This document shows positions 8,618 to 17,188 of a stretch of 64,000 nt of DNA, piece by piece. Each line of letters begins with the position of its first letter. The first letter of the stretch is position 1. The notes beneath the pieces are model-generated. The model searched no databases, was not told where the DNA came from, and saw only the letters and a list, made by a program, of their open reading frames with translations. The stretch comes from Paenibacillus aurantius (GTDB lineage: Bacteria; Bacillota; Bacilli; Paenibacillales; NBRC-103111), in the NCBI RefSeq assembly GCF_032268605.1, contig NZ_CP130318.1, positions 1,457,001 through 1,521,000 on the forward strand, given 5' to 3'. The translations under genes were made by a program, and so were the position numbers.

Positions 8618-9151
8618 ATGCAGCATTTTATCGGGATCGTGCCGCCGGAAGAGTATGTAGAGAGGATTGTCGCCTTTCAAAAAAGATGGCCCAGCAGCCG
8701 GCTGCCGCAGCTGGTGGAGCCTCATATTACCGTAAAAGCCCAGAGCGGGCTGACGGAAGACCGGCAATGGCTGGAGAGAGTTCGGAAGATCGGAGCAGAG
8801 TTCCCCGGGTTTTCCTTGTCTCTTGGGGAATCCAAGTGGTTCGCGCGGGCGGTTCTTTATCTGGATGTCCGGTCCAAAGAACTTCATGCCCTGCACGCTC
8901 AGCTGGTTCAGGCGGTTTCCCCGACTGAAAAGCAGATGGTTAGGTACTCGGAGCTGGACCGGTTCCTTCCTCACCTGACGCTGGGACAGACGTACTGGGG
9001 GTTATCGGAGGCGGAGCTCGCCGAAATGGAGGAGGGGGTGGCGGAGGCTCTTGCCCCTTATCCTTCATTCCGGGTGACCCGCTTCCGGATTTATCAGGAA
9101 ATCACAACGAATCGGTACGTTCCCTTAGAGGACGTGGAACTGGGAGGGTAA
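8618..9151 (+). CDS. 2'-5' RNA ligase superfamily protein (2H phosphoesterase)
   Basis: 177 residues. The two H-x-T/S motifs of the 2H phosphoesterase superfamily are visible: HITVK (H at about 42) and HLTLG (H at about 119). Members cleave cyclic phosphodiesters or ligate 2'-5' RNA ends; the Bacillus relatives are mostly uncharacterised. RBS AGAGAGGAGG precedes ATG 8618. The DUF402 gene starts 7 bases after its stop, so the two are co-transcribed and may share a nucleotide or RNA substrate. Confidence 0.8.
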   Translation: MQHFIGIVPPEEYVERIVAFQKRWPSSRLPQLVEPHITVKAQSGLTEDRQWLERVRKIGAEFPGFSLSLGESKWFARAVLYLDVRSKELHALHAQLVQAVSPTEKQMVRYSELDRFLPHLTLGQTYWGLSEAELAEMEEGVAEALAPYPSFRVTRFRIYQEITTNRYVPLEDVELGG

Positions 9152-9158
9152 CCGTCTT

Positions 9159-9707
9159 ATGCTTAAAAGAAAATACGGCCATCGTCCGGGATGGTCGAGG
9201 GTGCTGGAGAGGGAGTATGCTCAAGAGTATGTGGACACGGACGATTTCCGAGGGCATCTAAGCCTGCTTAGGCTTCGCCAAACGGCTTCTCCCCTGCTTG
9301 CAAGGTATGGGGAACGTACGGTCTGCATCGCCGACAGCGGGTATGAATGGCTTCAGCAGTTTCCGGAGGATGCTCATCACTCGGTCACCGTGATGTTCGA
9401 TGCCAGAGGAATGATCGTCCAATGGTACGTGGATATTTGCTTGCGGAACGGATGGGACGGAAGGAATCCCTGGATGGACGATCTTTTTCTTGATCTAATC
9501 GTTTTGCCGGAGGGCGAGGTCATCGTGAAAGACGCCGGGGAGCTGGAGCAGGCACTAGCGGACGGCGTGGTAAACCGTGAATTATATGAGCTGGCTTGGA
9601 ACGAATGCCGCCGACTGAAGGAGCTGAGCGAACAGGGCCGCTTTCCGCTTCTTAGCCTGGCAGCCAAGCATCGGGAGAGGCTTTTGCCGGAATTGGAGCC
9701 AGGGTGA
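9159..9707 (+). CDS. DUF402 / FAU-1-like protein
   Basis: 182 residues. The central YVDICLRNGWDGRNPWMDD and the following LDLIVLPEGEV match the DUF402 core with its conserved acidic metal-binding positions. Family knowledge: some DUF402 proteins hydrolyse nucleoside di- or triphosphates (Ntdp type), others bind AU-rich RNA (FAU-1). It is tightly coupled to the 2H phosphoesterase-like gene upstream. The C-terminal helix is charged. Confidence 0.7.
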   Translation: MLKRKYGHRPGWSRVLEREYAQEYVDTDDFRGHLSLLRLRQTASPLLARYGERTVCIADSGYEWLQQFPEDAHHSVTVMFDARGMIVQWYVDICLRNGWDGRNPWMDDLFLDLIVLPEGEVIVKDAGELEQALADGVVNRELYELAWNECRRLKELSEQGRFPLLSLAAKHRERLLPELEPG

Positions 9708-9719
9708 AGGTCAGGGGAG

Positions 9720-9739
9720 GCCGATAGCCTATCGGCTTT
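9720..9739 (+). terminator. Weak terminator-like hairpin
   Basis: GCCGATA (9720-9726) pairs perfectly with TATCGGC (9730-9736) around a 3-base loop, with only three T after it. Confidence 0.4.
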
Positions 9740-9838
9740 CGCCGGGTCCGGGCTTCTTCCTCCGCTCTTTCCCTCTAAGAACCTGACGGGCCTTTCGCCT
9801 ATATACTGTACGATGAGACGGGAAAAGGAGACTTTACC

Positions 9839-10450
9839 ATGTATTCTTATTTCTTTCCCTCCCCGTACGGGTATTACGACTACCGGATGGAAGTTCCCCG
9901 GACCTGGACGAATGCGGCGGTCGAGCTGGACCGCACCTTTCGGTCCCTGTGGGAGCAGCATGTGTATTGGACGAGATTGACGATCAACAGCATCGTCGAT
10001 AAGCTTGCCGATGAGAAAGAAACCACCGCGCGGCTCCTCCGCAACCCGGACGATTTCGCGGCGGCCTTGGAGCCTTATTATGGGAAGGCGGCGGCCGATC
10101 GGTTCGGCGCTCTGCTTAAGGACCATCTGGTCATTGCCGCCGAGCTCGTCAAAGACCTGCAGGCGGGCCGTAAGGCCAAAGCGGCCGAAGCCGAGAAGCG
10201 GTGGTACCGGAATGCCGACGACATTGCGGCTCTTCTCGCCCGAATCAACCCCAACTGGACGGAGACCGAGTGGAAGAAGATGCTTCACGAGCATCTTAAG
10301 CTGGTTGCCGCGGAGGCCGCTACCCGCCTGGCCGGGAATTACAAGGCGAATGTCGATGTGAATGAACGAATGGAAGCCCAGGCCATGGAGATGGCGGACA
10401 CAATGACCTACGGGGTGCTGAGGCAGTTTCCTATGGCATTTGAAGCGTAG
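9839..10450 (+). CDS. Conserved helical protein of unknown function
   Basis: 203 residues, no signal peptide. The N-terminus is aromatic (YSYFFPSPYGYYDY). The rest looks all-helical, with two similar segments: RNPDDFAAALEPYYGKAAADRFGALLKDHL and NADDIAALLARINPNWTETEWKKMLHEHLKL (first 20 residues or fewer of each compared). This looks like an internal duplication. RBS GGAAAAGGAGACTTTACC precedes the ATG. I recognise the type from Paenibacillus and Bacillus genomes but know no function. Confidence 0.7.
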   Translation: MYSYFFPSPYGYYDYRMEVPRTWTNAAVELDRTFRSLWEQHVYWTRLTINSIVDKLADEKETTARLLRNPDDFAAALEPYYGKAAADRFGALLKDHLVIAAELVKDLQAGRKAKAAEAEKRWYRNADDIAALLARINPNWTETEWKKMLHEHLKLVAAEAATRLAGNYKANVDVNERMEAQAMEMADTMTYGVLRQFPMAFEA

Positions 10451-10510
10451 TGTGGGGCGACCAGGAAAGGCGTCCGCTGCAACAAGGACGGTTGGCAACG
10501 GTTATACGGC

Positions 10511-10558
10511 AAAAAGGCACTCACCCGAGCACGGACGTGCGCGGGTGAGTGCCTTTTT
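10511..10558. terminator. Bidirectional terminator between convergent genes
   Basis: A perfect 17-base inverted repeat whose outer ends are AAAAA and TTTTT; the core arms are GGCACTCACCCG and CGGGTGAGTGCC. It serves the helical protein gene (+) and the FAD oxidoreductase (-). Confidence 0.85.
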
Positions 10559-10568
10559 GTTTGCATCC

Positions 10569-12176
10569 TTATTTGCGCTTGTTTACATAAGAAGGATAAA
10601 TGATTTCCCCGCTGTCGAGCTTGCGGATTTCTTCGTCCGTCCAGCCGGCGATCTTGTTATGTCCTTTGACTCCCGTCAAGGTAATCCCGTACTTGGAGGC
10701 GAGGTACTGGTGCAGAGCCGGCCAATCCTCCTCCTTCAGCTCCCGGAGGGACTTCTTGCCCTTGAGCTGGCCGAGAATGACACCGATCGATTCGGCGGCG
10801 AGCGCGGTGTTCGGCTGGATCCGGGCGCTGCCGTAGGCGATGGCGGAGGAGCCGACGTTTTTGCCGGCGAGGATGACGTTGTCGTAATTTTTGAGCTGGA
10901 AGCTGCGCAGGGGCATGCCGTATTTGTCCGGGCGGCCCATCTCGATGCCCCACTTGTTGGCGCTCGTTCCCTGCAGGTCCAGCGGATACCCGGCGATGCT
11001 CACATTGTCGGGAAACATGCGGGCGCCTAGCGCGTCCGATACTTTAAGGACATAATCCGTTTCGTAATGGTTGTATTCGCGGATATACAAGTAATTCGGG
11101 AACCCGTTCAGCTCGGCATTCTCCCAGCCCGGAAGGCTTTTGCGGAAATGCTGGAGGATAAGCGGGATCTCCTTCTTCCCGAGATCCATCGCCTCGGCGA
11201 CCGACCGGCTGTCGGAGGGGTCTACCGTGTAGATCAGAAAAGCATTGATGATCACTTCCCCGTCCCGCTGGCTGACGGCATTCAAGCCTCTCAGGAAGAC
11301 CCGGTCATTGGTCGGCTTGTAGGCGTTGGTCATGCCCGACAGGCCGATGGCGAAGCTCCCGTTCACGTTCCCGCCGCCGAATTTCTTGCTCCGGTCCGCT
11401 CCGCTAAGGGCATTGAACTGGGTGTTGAACCGCGTCCAGTCGACGTTCTTGAATTTCATCATCATGCCGGCGCTCATGTATTCGATCTCGTCCTGCCCGT
11501 AAAACTTCTCAAGCCCCGGCAGACGGGTCACCTTAAGCTGGGAAGCGAGAGCGGCGTAATCGGTGTTCTCGACCCAATAGGAGGCGGTGACCCGGTGGAG
11601 GGTGCCGTCCTTCTTCCGGTAGGTCAGGGAGCGGATGGCGTCCCGTCCTCCCGCGCCGGTGACGGATTCGACCTTGTCGAGAACCACCCCGGATTCGATC
11701 GGAATGCCCTGGTGCAGCTTATCGTAGTAGGCTGTAAATTCCGCAAGCTTGCGAATCTTGCCGCTGCGGAAGCCGTCGAAGAGCTCCTTGGCTCTTCCCT
11801 GAACGAGCAGCTTGCCCGATTCATCGCGGGTTTCGTCCAAGAAGAGCATTTCGCCCTGGAGCAGCTGCCCGCCCGGCTTCTCCCGGAGATCGATCACCTT
11901 TACCTTCAGGCCCTCATCGGCGGCGGCCCGGGCCAGGTACATTCCTTCGAGCTCGCTGCCTACCACGACGACATCCGCGGTCTCTTCCACGGCCGGAACG
12001 GGGGTCGGCACGGGACTAGGATTCGGCTTGGCGGAGGATCCCGCTGCCGTTGGGGCGGGCGGGGCATCGGAAGGCCCCGAGGCTTCTCTAGTTCCCGACC
12101 ATTGATAGACGGCGGCCGCTGCCAGAAGCAGGAGAAAGAGGGCCGCCAGGGCCCGGAAAATGTGGCGATTCGACAT
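10569..12176 (-). CDS. Membrane-anchored FAD-dependent oxidoreductase (FAD_oxidored family)
   Basis: 535 residues. An N-terminal signal anchor (FRALAALFLLLLAAAAVY, about 8-25) is followed by a Pro/Ser/Ala-rich linker to about residue 65. The dinucleotide-binding fold starts at DVVVVGSELEGMYLARAAAD; its glycine motif is GxELEG rather than GxGxxG, a divergence seen in this family. Near the C-terminus GKNVGSSAIAYGSARIQP is the FAD-contacting stretch of FAD_oxidored proteins, which are often linked to sugar or xylan use. The substrate is unknown and the active domain should lie outside the membrane. Confidence 0.75.
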   Translation of the reverse strand: MSNRHIFRALAALFLLLLAAAAVYQWSGTREASGPSDAPPAPTAAGSSAKPNPSPVPTPVPAVEETADVVVVGSELEGMYLARAAADEGLKVKVIDLREKPGGQLLQGEMLFLDETRDESGKLLVQGRAKELFDGFRSGKIRKLAEFTAYYDKLHQGIPIESGVVLDKVESVTGAGGRDAIRSLTYRKKDGTLHRVTASYWVENTDYAALASQLKVTRLPGLEKFYGQDEIEYMSAGMMMKFKNVDWTRFNTQFNALSGADRSKKFGGGNVNGSFAIGLSGMTNAYKPTNDRVFLRGLNAVSQRDGEVIINAFLIYTVDPSDSRSVAEAMDLGKKEIPLILQHFRKSLPGWENAELNGFPNYLYIREYNHYETDYVLKVSDALGARMFPDNVSIAGYPLDLQGTSANKWGIEMGRPDKYGMPLRSFQLKNYDNVILAGKNVGSSAIAYGSARIQPNTALAAESIGVILGQLKGKKSLRELKEEDWPALHQYLASKYGITLTGVKGHNKIAGWTDEEIRKLDSGEIIYPSYVNKRK

Positions 12177-12342
12177 GGATACACTCCTTATGCGACTTCT
12201 GTCTTATTTTGCTAGATATAAGTCTACCATTTTTTGCCCCACCCCCACAATTGCCGGAAGAACAGGCGAAACCTATCATTGTCAGCGGGCCATGCCCACA
12301 ATTTTCCTCATCATTAGACATCTGAAAAGGAGTGTTATCGCA

Positions 12343-13596
12343 ATGAAAAAGAACTACCCTTTCAAGAAGCTTGTCATTGGAGGTTTGGCTACGGCTATGG
12401 TAGCCGGGGGATCGGCATCCGCTTTTGCGGACGGTAAGGACAAGGGCGGCAAGGGACACCAGGAAGACAACCGGGTGGAGTGGAAAAGCGATGATTTCAA
12501 GACGGTTAAGCCGAACATTCGGATCGGCAATCTGAATTTGATTATTAATTTTAATGATATCAAGGGCGGAGACGTGGAGTGGGCGATGAGATACATCGCG
12601 AGCCTGGCTTCCTCCCGTGTATTCGAGGGCTATGAGGACGGCTCCTTCCAGCCTCGCAAGCCTATCTCGCGGATTGAAGCGATTACGGCAGCGGTCCGTC
12701 TGATGGGGCTGCGGGACAAAGCCGAGTCGGCCGAGGAAATGAGCACGAAGCTTAACTTCCGCGATGGGGATCAAGTAGCCAAGAAATATCCTTGGGCTGT
12801 CGGGTATGTGGCCGTGGCTCTTGAGAACGACCTGTTCGGCGAAGACGAGAACGCCATTCAACCGGAGAAGCCGGCCGACCGCCTGTGGGCGACGACGCTT
12901 CTGGTGAAGGCGCTTAAGCTGGATGCGGAAGCCCATGCCAAGATGAACACGCAGCTTCCCTTCCGAGATGCGAACAAAATTCCGGCCGGCTCCGTCGGCT
13001 ATGTGGCGGTCGCCATCGAGAAGGGACTGATCGACGGCTACGACGACAACACCTTCCGTCCAGAGCGTCCGGTAACCCGTGCCGAGCTGGCCGCGCTGCT
13101 TGACCGTACGGGCGAGAACCTGCCGGGCCGCGAGCAGGGAGTGGTAGCGGGCAAGGTAAGCGCCATCTCCGGCAACGTGCTGACGATTAACAAGGACGGC
13201 AAAGAGACTCAAGTGACGCTGGATCCGGCGACCTTCGTTTTCCGCAACGGAACGCGTGCTGCGATCACCGATCTTCAGGTGGGCGATGTGGTGAAGGTAA
13301 GGGTCTATAACAACATTGCGGTATTCGTGGAGGTGCTGAAGGCTTCCGACGACAAGCAGCAGTTCACGGTTGACGGTGTCTTCAACTATGCCACCTGGAA
13401 CAACCAAGGCAAGATCGCTTCCGTAACGATCACCCAATCCGTTTACGATAACGTATACGGCAACCAGACCCAGGTCAAAACCTACAACGTCGCTCCCGAG
13501 CTCAAAATCATCGGCGATGCAGCAAAGCTCGTGCCTAACGCACTGGTTCAGCTGAAGGGCTGGGAGAACCTCGTCCGCTCGATCGAAATCAAGTAA
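12343..13596 (+). CDS. S-layer homology (SLH) domain protein
   Basis: 417 residues from ATG 12343, chosen because AAAAGGAG lies before it and a signal peptide follows directly (KKLVIGGLATAMVAGGSASAFA). Three SLH modules are visible at about 80-130, 147-200 and 215-262 (for example EGYEDGSFQPRKPISRIEA and DGYDDNTFRPERPVTRAEL). They bind pyruvylated secondary cell-wall polymer. A C-terminal part follows with OB-like strands (GKVSAISGNVLTINKDGKE). The likely role is a cell-wall-anchored surface protein. The gene stands alone, divergent from the FAD oxidoreductase. Confidence 0.9.
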   Translation: MKKNYPFKKLVIGGLATAMVAGGSASAFADGKDKGGKGHQEDNRVEWKSDDFKTVKPNIRIGNLNLIINFNDIKGGDVEWAMRYIASLASSRVFEGYEDGSFQPRKPISRIEAITAAVRLMGLRDKAESAEEMSTKLNFRDGDQVAKKYPWAVGYVAVALENDLFGEDENAIQPEKPADRLWATTLLVKALKLDAEAHAKMNTQLPFRDANKIPAGSVGYVAVAIEKGLIDGYDDNTFRPERPVTRAELAALLDRTGENLPGREQGVVAGKVSAISGNVLTINKDGKETQVTLDPATFVFRNGTRAAITDLQVGDVVKVRVYNNIAVFVEVLKASDDKQQFTVDGVFNYATWNNQGKIASVTITQSVYDNVYGNQTQVKTYNVAPELKIIGDAAKLVPNALVQLKGWENLVRSIEIK

Positions 13597-13694
13597 GAAG
13601 AGCGGCACAAGAGGGTTGAGAAACGCTACTGAAGTCAGGGGGTATGTCCACCTGATTAGCAGCATAAATAGGCCGCAGGCCGATTATAAAAGAA

Positions 13695-13724
13695 AGCCCG
13701 GGAGATGTCGCTCCCGGGCTTTGC
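13695..13724 (+). terminator. Terminator after the SLH gene
   Basis: Perfect 10-base arms AGCCCGGGAG / CTCCCGGGCT (13695-13704 and 13711-13720); the T-tract after it is interrupted. Confidence 0.6.
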
Positions 13725-13774
13725 TGTTATGACAGCCCCTGTTTCCACGGCTTTTTTGCCGTCGGTAAGGGGGG

Positions 13775-13972
13775 CTAGTCCTCGCTTTCCTCGAACCTCG
13801 ACCAGATCAGGAAGCCGAGCCCAACGGCCAGAATCAGCAAGCCCCACCAGAAATTCAAATTCCAGCCTACCACGGTCCGGGGGTTCACAGCCAGGCCGTA
13901 AATCCCCAGGATGATTCCATACAGAACGAACAATAGACCTATCAGAAAGCGCAGATCCAGCAGCCGTTTCAT
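13775..13972 (-). CDS. Small two-helix membrane protein
   Basis: 65 residues with two membrane segments (LIGLLFVLYGIILGIYGL and WWGLLILAVGLGFLIW) and an acidic tail (RFEESED). It starts 13 bases after the symporter stop on the same strand with a good GGAGGAGATTGTC spacing, so it is probably co-transcribed with it. Small proteins of this kind often accompany SSS symporters; a role as accessory subunit is an inference. Confidence 0.75.
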   Translation of the reverse strand: MKRLLDLRFLIGLLFVLYGIILGIYGLAVNPRTVVGWNLNFWWGLLILAVGLGFLIWSRFEESED

Positions 13973-13985
13973 GACAATCTCCTCC

Positions 13986-15602
13986 TCACCACAGCCATAA
14001 ATTCAAGGCGATCAGAATAACGGCGGCGATCCCGGCCAGCACCCCGGGGCGCTTGTACCACGCGAAGCCTTGGTAATGGGGACGGTCGGTCAAGCCGTAC
14101 ACGAGCCCCTTCAGCTCTTCGTCCGGCTTCCGTTTCGTCATAAAGCTGACGACGACGGTAATGACGACCGTGATCACGAACGCCCACCAGGCGCGCCAGA
14201 AGTTGCCGGCCGCCGCGCTCCCGAAGTACCCTTCGGGAATGAGGTAGTAGAGCAGAAAGGCGCTGACCACTCCGCAGATCAGCCCCCAGAAGCCTCCCCA
14301 TGGCGTAGCCCTTCTCCAGAACATCCCTAGCAGGAAGGTTCCGAACAGCGGCGCATTGAAGAACGAGAACAGCGTCTGCATATAGTCCATAATGCTCGGA
14401 AAGCTTTCCGCGATGTAGGCCGTCCCGATGCTGATAATAATTCCTACGACAATGGCCCACCGGCCCATCGCGATGTAGTGCTTGTCGTCGGCGTTCTTGT
14501 TCAGGTAGGCCTGGTAAATGTCATAGGTCCAGACGGTGGTGAACGCCGTGACGTTCCCGGCCATCCCGCTCATGAAGCTGGCGAGCATCGCCGTCAGCCC
14601 CAGGCCGAGCAGCCCGGGCGGATAATACTTCTGCAGCAGCAGAGGAAGAGCCAGGTTGTAGCTCGGTCCGCCCGCTTTCCCGATCTCGGGGAAGAGGCCG
14701 GCGGCGATCAGGCCCGGGATGATGACGAGCAGCGGGACGAACATTTTGAAAAGGGAGGCGATGATCGGGGTGTTCTGGGCGGCCCTCATGTTACGTGCAG
14801 CCAGCGTCCTCTGAACGACGAGGAAGTCCGTCGTCCAGTACCCGAAGGAGAGCACGAAGCCAAGCCCCAGAACAATGCCCAGCCAATCGATGCCCATGGC
14901 ATTGTTGGAGGCGGTGCCCACATTCGCCCACAGATGGCCGAAGCTCTCGGGAAGCCGGGCCATCATGCCGCTCCAGCCGCCCAGGTCGCTCAAGCCAAGC
15001 AAGGGGATGAGCAGAAGGCCGAACCAGATGAGAAAGAATTGCAGAACCTCATTGTAAATGGACGAGGTTAACCCCCCAAGCCCCACATAAATGAGAACCA
15101 CGACGGCGGAGAGGATAATGCTTGTCGTAAGCGACCAGCCGATCATCGTTTGGAAGATCAGGGCCATCGCGTAAAGGCTGATCCCCGACGTAAGGACCGT
15201 CATCAAAGCGAAGGAAACGGCGTTGACGGCCCGGGCCGCTTCGTTAAACCGGAGCTTCAAATACTCGGGAACGGACCGGATTCTCGTGGAGTAGTAGAAG
15301 GGCATCATGTACAAGCCGAGGAACAGCATGGCCGGAATGGCCCCGATCCAATAATAATGAGCGGTCAGCATCCCGTACTGGGCGCCGCTTGCGGCCATGC
15401 CGAGCACTTCCAGCGCCCCGAGATTGGCGGACAGGAAGGCTAGGCTTGTGATCCAGGCGGGAATGGAGCGGCCGGAGAGGAAGAAATCTTCTCCTGTCCG
15501 GAGCCGGTTTTTGATCAGAAACCCGATGCCTATGACAAAAACAAAGTAGATCGCGATAATCAGGTAATCGACGAAGCTTGCGTGAAACAGCGTCTCGTTC
15601 AC
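13986..15602 (-). CDS. Sodium/solute symporter, SSS family
   Basis: 538 residues from a GTG at 15602, chosen because AGGAGAGGAG lies just before it; an ATG 27 bases upstream is less well placed. About 13-14 membrane segments. The N-terminal FVDYLIIAIYFVFVIGIGFL and SLAFLSANLGALEVLGMAA, and the internal ASFMSGMAGNVTAFTTVW, match SglT-type sodium/sugar or sodium/solute symporters. The family couples sodium entry to uptake of sugars, amino acids or inositols; the substrate is not determined. The next gene downstream is a small membrane protein. Confidence 0.9.
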   Translation of the reverse strand: MNETLFHASFVDYLIIAIYFVFVIGIGFLIKNRLRTGEDFFLSGRSIPAWITSLAFLSANLGALEVLGMAASGAQYGMLTAHYYWIGAIPAMLFLGLYMMPFYYSTRIRSVPEYLKLRFNEAARAVNAVSFALMTVLTSGISLYAMALIFQTMIGWSLTTSIILSAVVVLIYVGLGGLTSSIYNEVLQFFLIWFGLLLIPLLGLSDLGGWSGMMARLPESFGHLWANVGTASNNAMGIDWLGIVLGLGFVLSFGYWTTDFLVVQRTLAARNMRAAQNTPIIASLFKMFVPLLVIIPGLIAAGLFPEIGKAGGPSYNLALPLLLQKYYPPGLLGLGLTAMLASFMSGMAGNVTAFTTVWTYDIYQAYLNKNADDKHYIAMGRWAIVVGIIISIGTAYIAESFPSIMDYMQTLFSFFNAPLFGTFLLGMFWRRATPWGGFWGLICGVVSAFLLYYLIPEGYFGSAAAGNFWRAWWAFVITVVITVVVSFMTKRKPDEELKGLVYGLTDRPHYQGFAWYKRPGVLAGIAAVILIALNLWLW

Positions 15603-15770
15603 TCCAACTGCTCCTCTCCTAACGTTCATGCGACCGGACGGCCGGAAGCTATCCCTAGGTTTTCCCAAAAACGGTAAACTATTTATCTCGTAAGCCCCTA
15701 TTTCCAGGCCGTGCCTATCCCCGCCATTCGTGCTATACTGGGCGTAGAAACTTAACCGAGGTGAAAGGCT

Positions 15771-16031
15771 ATGGCCAAAAAACGACAGGTCCCCGCCCCC
15801 CGTCCGAAGGCGGCTGACGAGAAACCGGCCACGCTGAAGGATCTGCTGAGCCCCGAGGTGCTGGAGAAGCTGAAGGCACAGGCCGACGAAATGAAGGCCG
15901 ACGAAGAAAAGCGCCGGGAAGCCAAGCGGAAGCAGGCGGAGGAAGCCCGCAAGGCGGAGCAGAAGCGGCTCGATAACGATTTCGCCCACCTGCTCGAGAA
16001 CAGCAAGCAGAATTGGCGTCATTTTAAATAG
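15771..16031 (+). CDS. YqkE-like DUF3886 protein
   Basis: 86 residues, highly charged. The centre (about 28-70) is a continuous Lys/Glu/Ala helix likely to form a coiled coil, and it ends in LDNDFAHLLENSKQNWRHFK, a recognisable C-terminus of the Bacillus subtilis YqkE family. Function unknown. RBS CCGAGGTGAAAGG precedes ATG 15771. Confidence 0.75.
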   Translation: MAKKRQVPAPRPKAADEKPATLKDLLSPEVLEKLKAQADEMKADEEKRREAKRKQAEEARKAEQKRLDNDFAHLLENSKQNWRHFK

Positions 16032-16075
16032 GGCTGGCGGAACGATTCTCTAACATTGAGCTAGCCGGCATTACA

Positions 16076-16113
16076 CCAAAACTCCCCCGACCACCAGGTC
16101 AGGGGAGTTTTGG
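16076..16113. terminator. Intrinsic terminator before thiM
   Basis: CCAAAACTCCCC pairs with GGGGAGTTTTGG, with an inner GACC/GGTC after one mismatch. It ends the yqkE-like transcript. Confidence 0.75.
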
Positions 16114-16144
16114 CTAACCTTTTTTCCAAAGGGAGAGTGCGGAT

Positions 16145-16951
16145 ATGGAAGGCAATTCAGCAGCGGAGCTGCTCACGAAGGTGCGGCGGGACAAGCCGCT
16201 CGTGCATAACATTACGAACGTCGTGGTAACAAATTTTACAGCTAACGGGCTGCTTGCCCTCGGTGCTTCGCCGGTCATGGCTTATGCGGAGGAAGAGGTG
16301 GCCGACATGGCCCGGATCGCCGGCGCTCTTGTCCTGAACATCGGCACACTGAACGCCCGGGAAGTTGCCGCTATGAAGCTGGCCGGGGCCTCTGCTAACG
16401 CCCATGGGGTGCCCGTCGTGCTCGATCCCGTAGGGGCGGGAGCGACAGCGTACCGGACAGAGACGGCACGGGCTCTGTTGAACGAGCTGAAGATCTCCAT
16501 TGTCCGCGGGAACGCGGCGGAGATCGCCAACGTGATCGGAGAAGAGTGGAGCATCAAGGGAGTCGACGCCGGCGGAGGGGGAGAGGATCTGACCGTTCTT
16601 GCCGCGGAAGCAGCGCGGAGGTTGTCCTGCGTGGTCGTGGTAACGGGGCCGGAGGATGCCGTGTCCGACGGGACGAGAACCTTCCGGGTCCGCGGAGGGG
16701 ACGAGCTCCTGACGCGGGTTACCGGAACGGGCTGCCTGCTCACGTCCATCATTGGGGCCTACGCCGCGGTGGAGCCGGACGGCGTTCAAGCTGCCGCTGC
16801 GGCGCTCGCTCTTTACAGCACGGCGGCCGAGAAAGCGGCCCGGCTAAGAGGGGACGAGGGACCGGGCAGCTTCCAGATCGAGCTGCTTAACCAGCTGGCT
16901 CGGGTCACCCCGGAGGAAGCGGGAGAAGCCGGCCGGATCGAGCGTGTCTAG
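16145..16951 (+). CDS. thiM: Hydroxyethylthiazole kinase
   Basis: 268 residues, full length for ThiM. The N-terminal [27 protein letters not shown], the [11 protein letters not shown] segment (about 96-106) and the [15 protein letters not shown]-site loop near 195 are diagnostic (each partly quoted). It phosphorylates 4-methyl-5-(2-hydroxyethyl)thiazole in thiamine salvage. RBS AAAGGGAGAG precedes ATG 16145. Unlike tenA at the other end of the window, it has no TPP riboswitch in its leader, which is taken up by the upstream terminator. Confidence 0.95.
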   Translation: MEGNSAAELLTKVRRDKPLVHNITNVVVTNFTANGLLALGASPVMAYAEEEVADMARIAGALVLNIGTLNAREVAAMKLAGASANAHGVPVVLDPVGAGATAYRTETARALLNELKISIVRGNAAEIANVIGEEWSIKGVDAGGGGEDLTVLAAEAARRLSCVVVVTGPEDAVSDGTRTFRVRGGDELLTRVTGTGCLLTSIIGAYAAVEPDGVQAAAAALALYSTAAEKAARLRGDEGPGSFQIELLNQLARVTPEEAGEAGRIERV

Positions 16952-17144
16952 TTGGAGAGTAGGGGGAGGCCGTTGAAATAGATCTTCGCCTGCTGATACG
17001 AATGCAAACCCGGCATAACGGATCCCTCGGTAGGGGTGGGTTTCCCGCGTACCTTGGGCTAATCAGGAGGCCAGGGTAGAAGATTCAGGTGACAGGGGAT
17101 GTAGACTCCGCCGTGGCAAAACGCCCCGAATCCCCTGCCCAACC
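16952..17144 (+). other. Gene-free interval with possible small transcript
   Basis: No coding frame looks real. A weak promoter-like pair (TTGAAA 16973-16978, 18-base spacer, TACGAA 16997-17002) precedes about 140 G-rich bases with potential pairings, such as CAGGGGAT / ATCCCCTG around 17091-17138, before the terminator at 17145. It could be a non-coding RNA or only a long trailer. Confidence 0.25.
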
Positions 17145-17179
17145 AGAAAGGCCGTGCCGGCATCCGGCACGGCCTTTCT
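17145..17179. terminator. Bidirectional terminator
   Basis: A perfect 16-base inverted repeat, AGAAAGGCCGTGCCGG with its mirror, around a 3-base loop. It lies just after the TrpD2-like gene (-) and serves the plus strand as well. Confidence 0.8.
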
Positions 17180-17188
17180 GTTCCCCCG

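Noticed and set aside
12088-13665. Minus-strand frame opposite the SLH gene
   Set aside because: The plus strand has three clear SLH modules; the antisense product has none and overlaps two real starts.
16955-17000. GGAGAGTAG near thiM, as at the start of a tetrahydrofolate riboswitch
   Set aside because: The other conserved blocks are missing and it lies after thiM, not before a folate gene.
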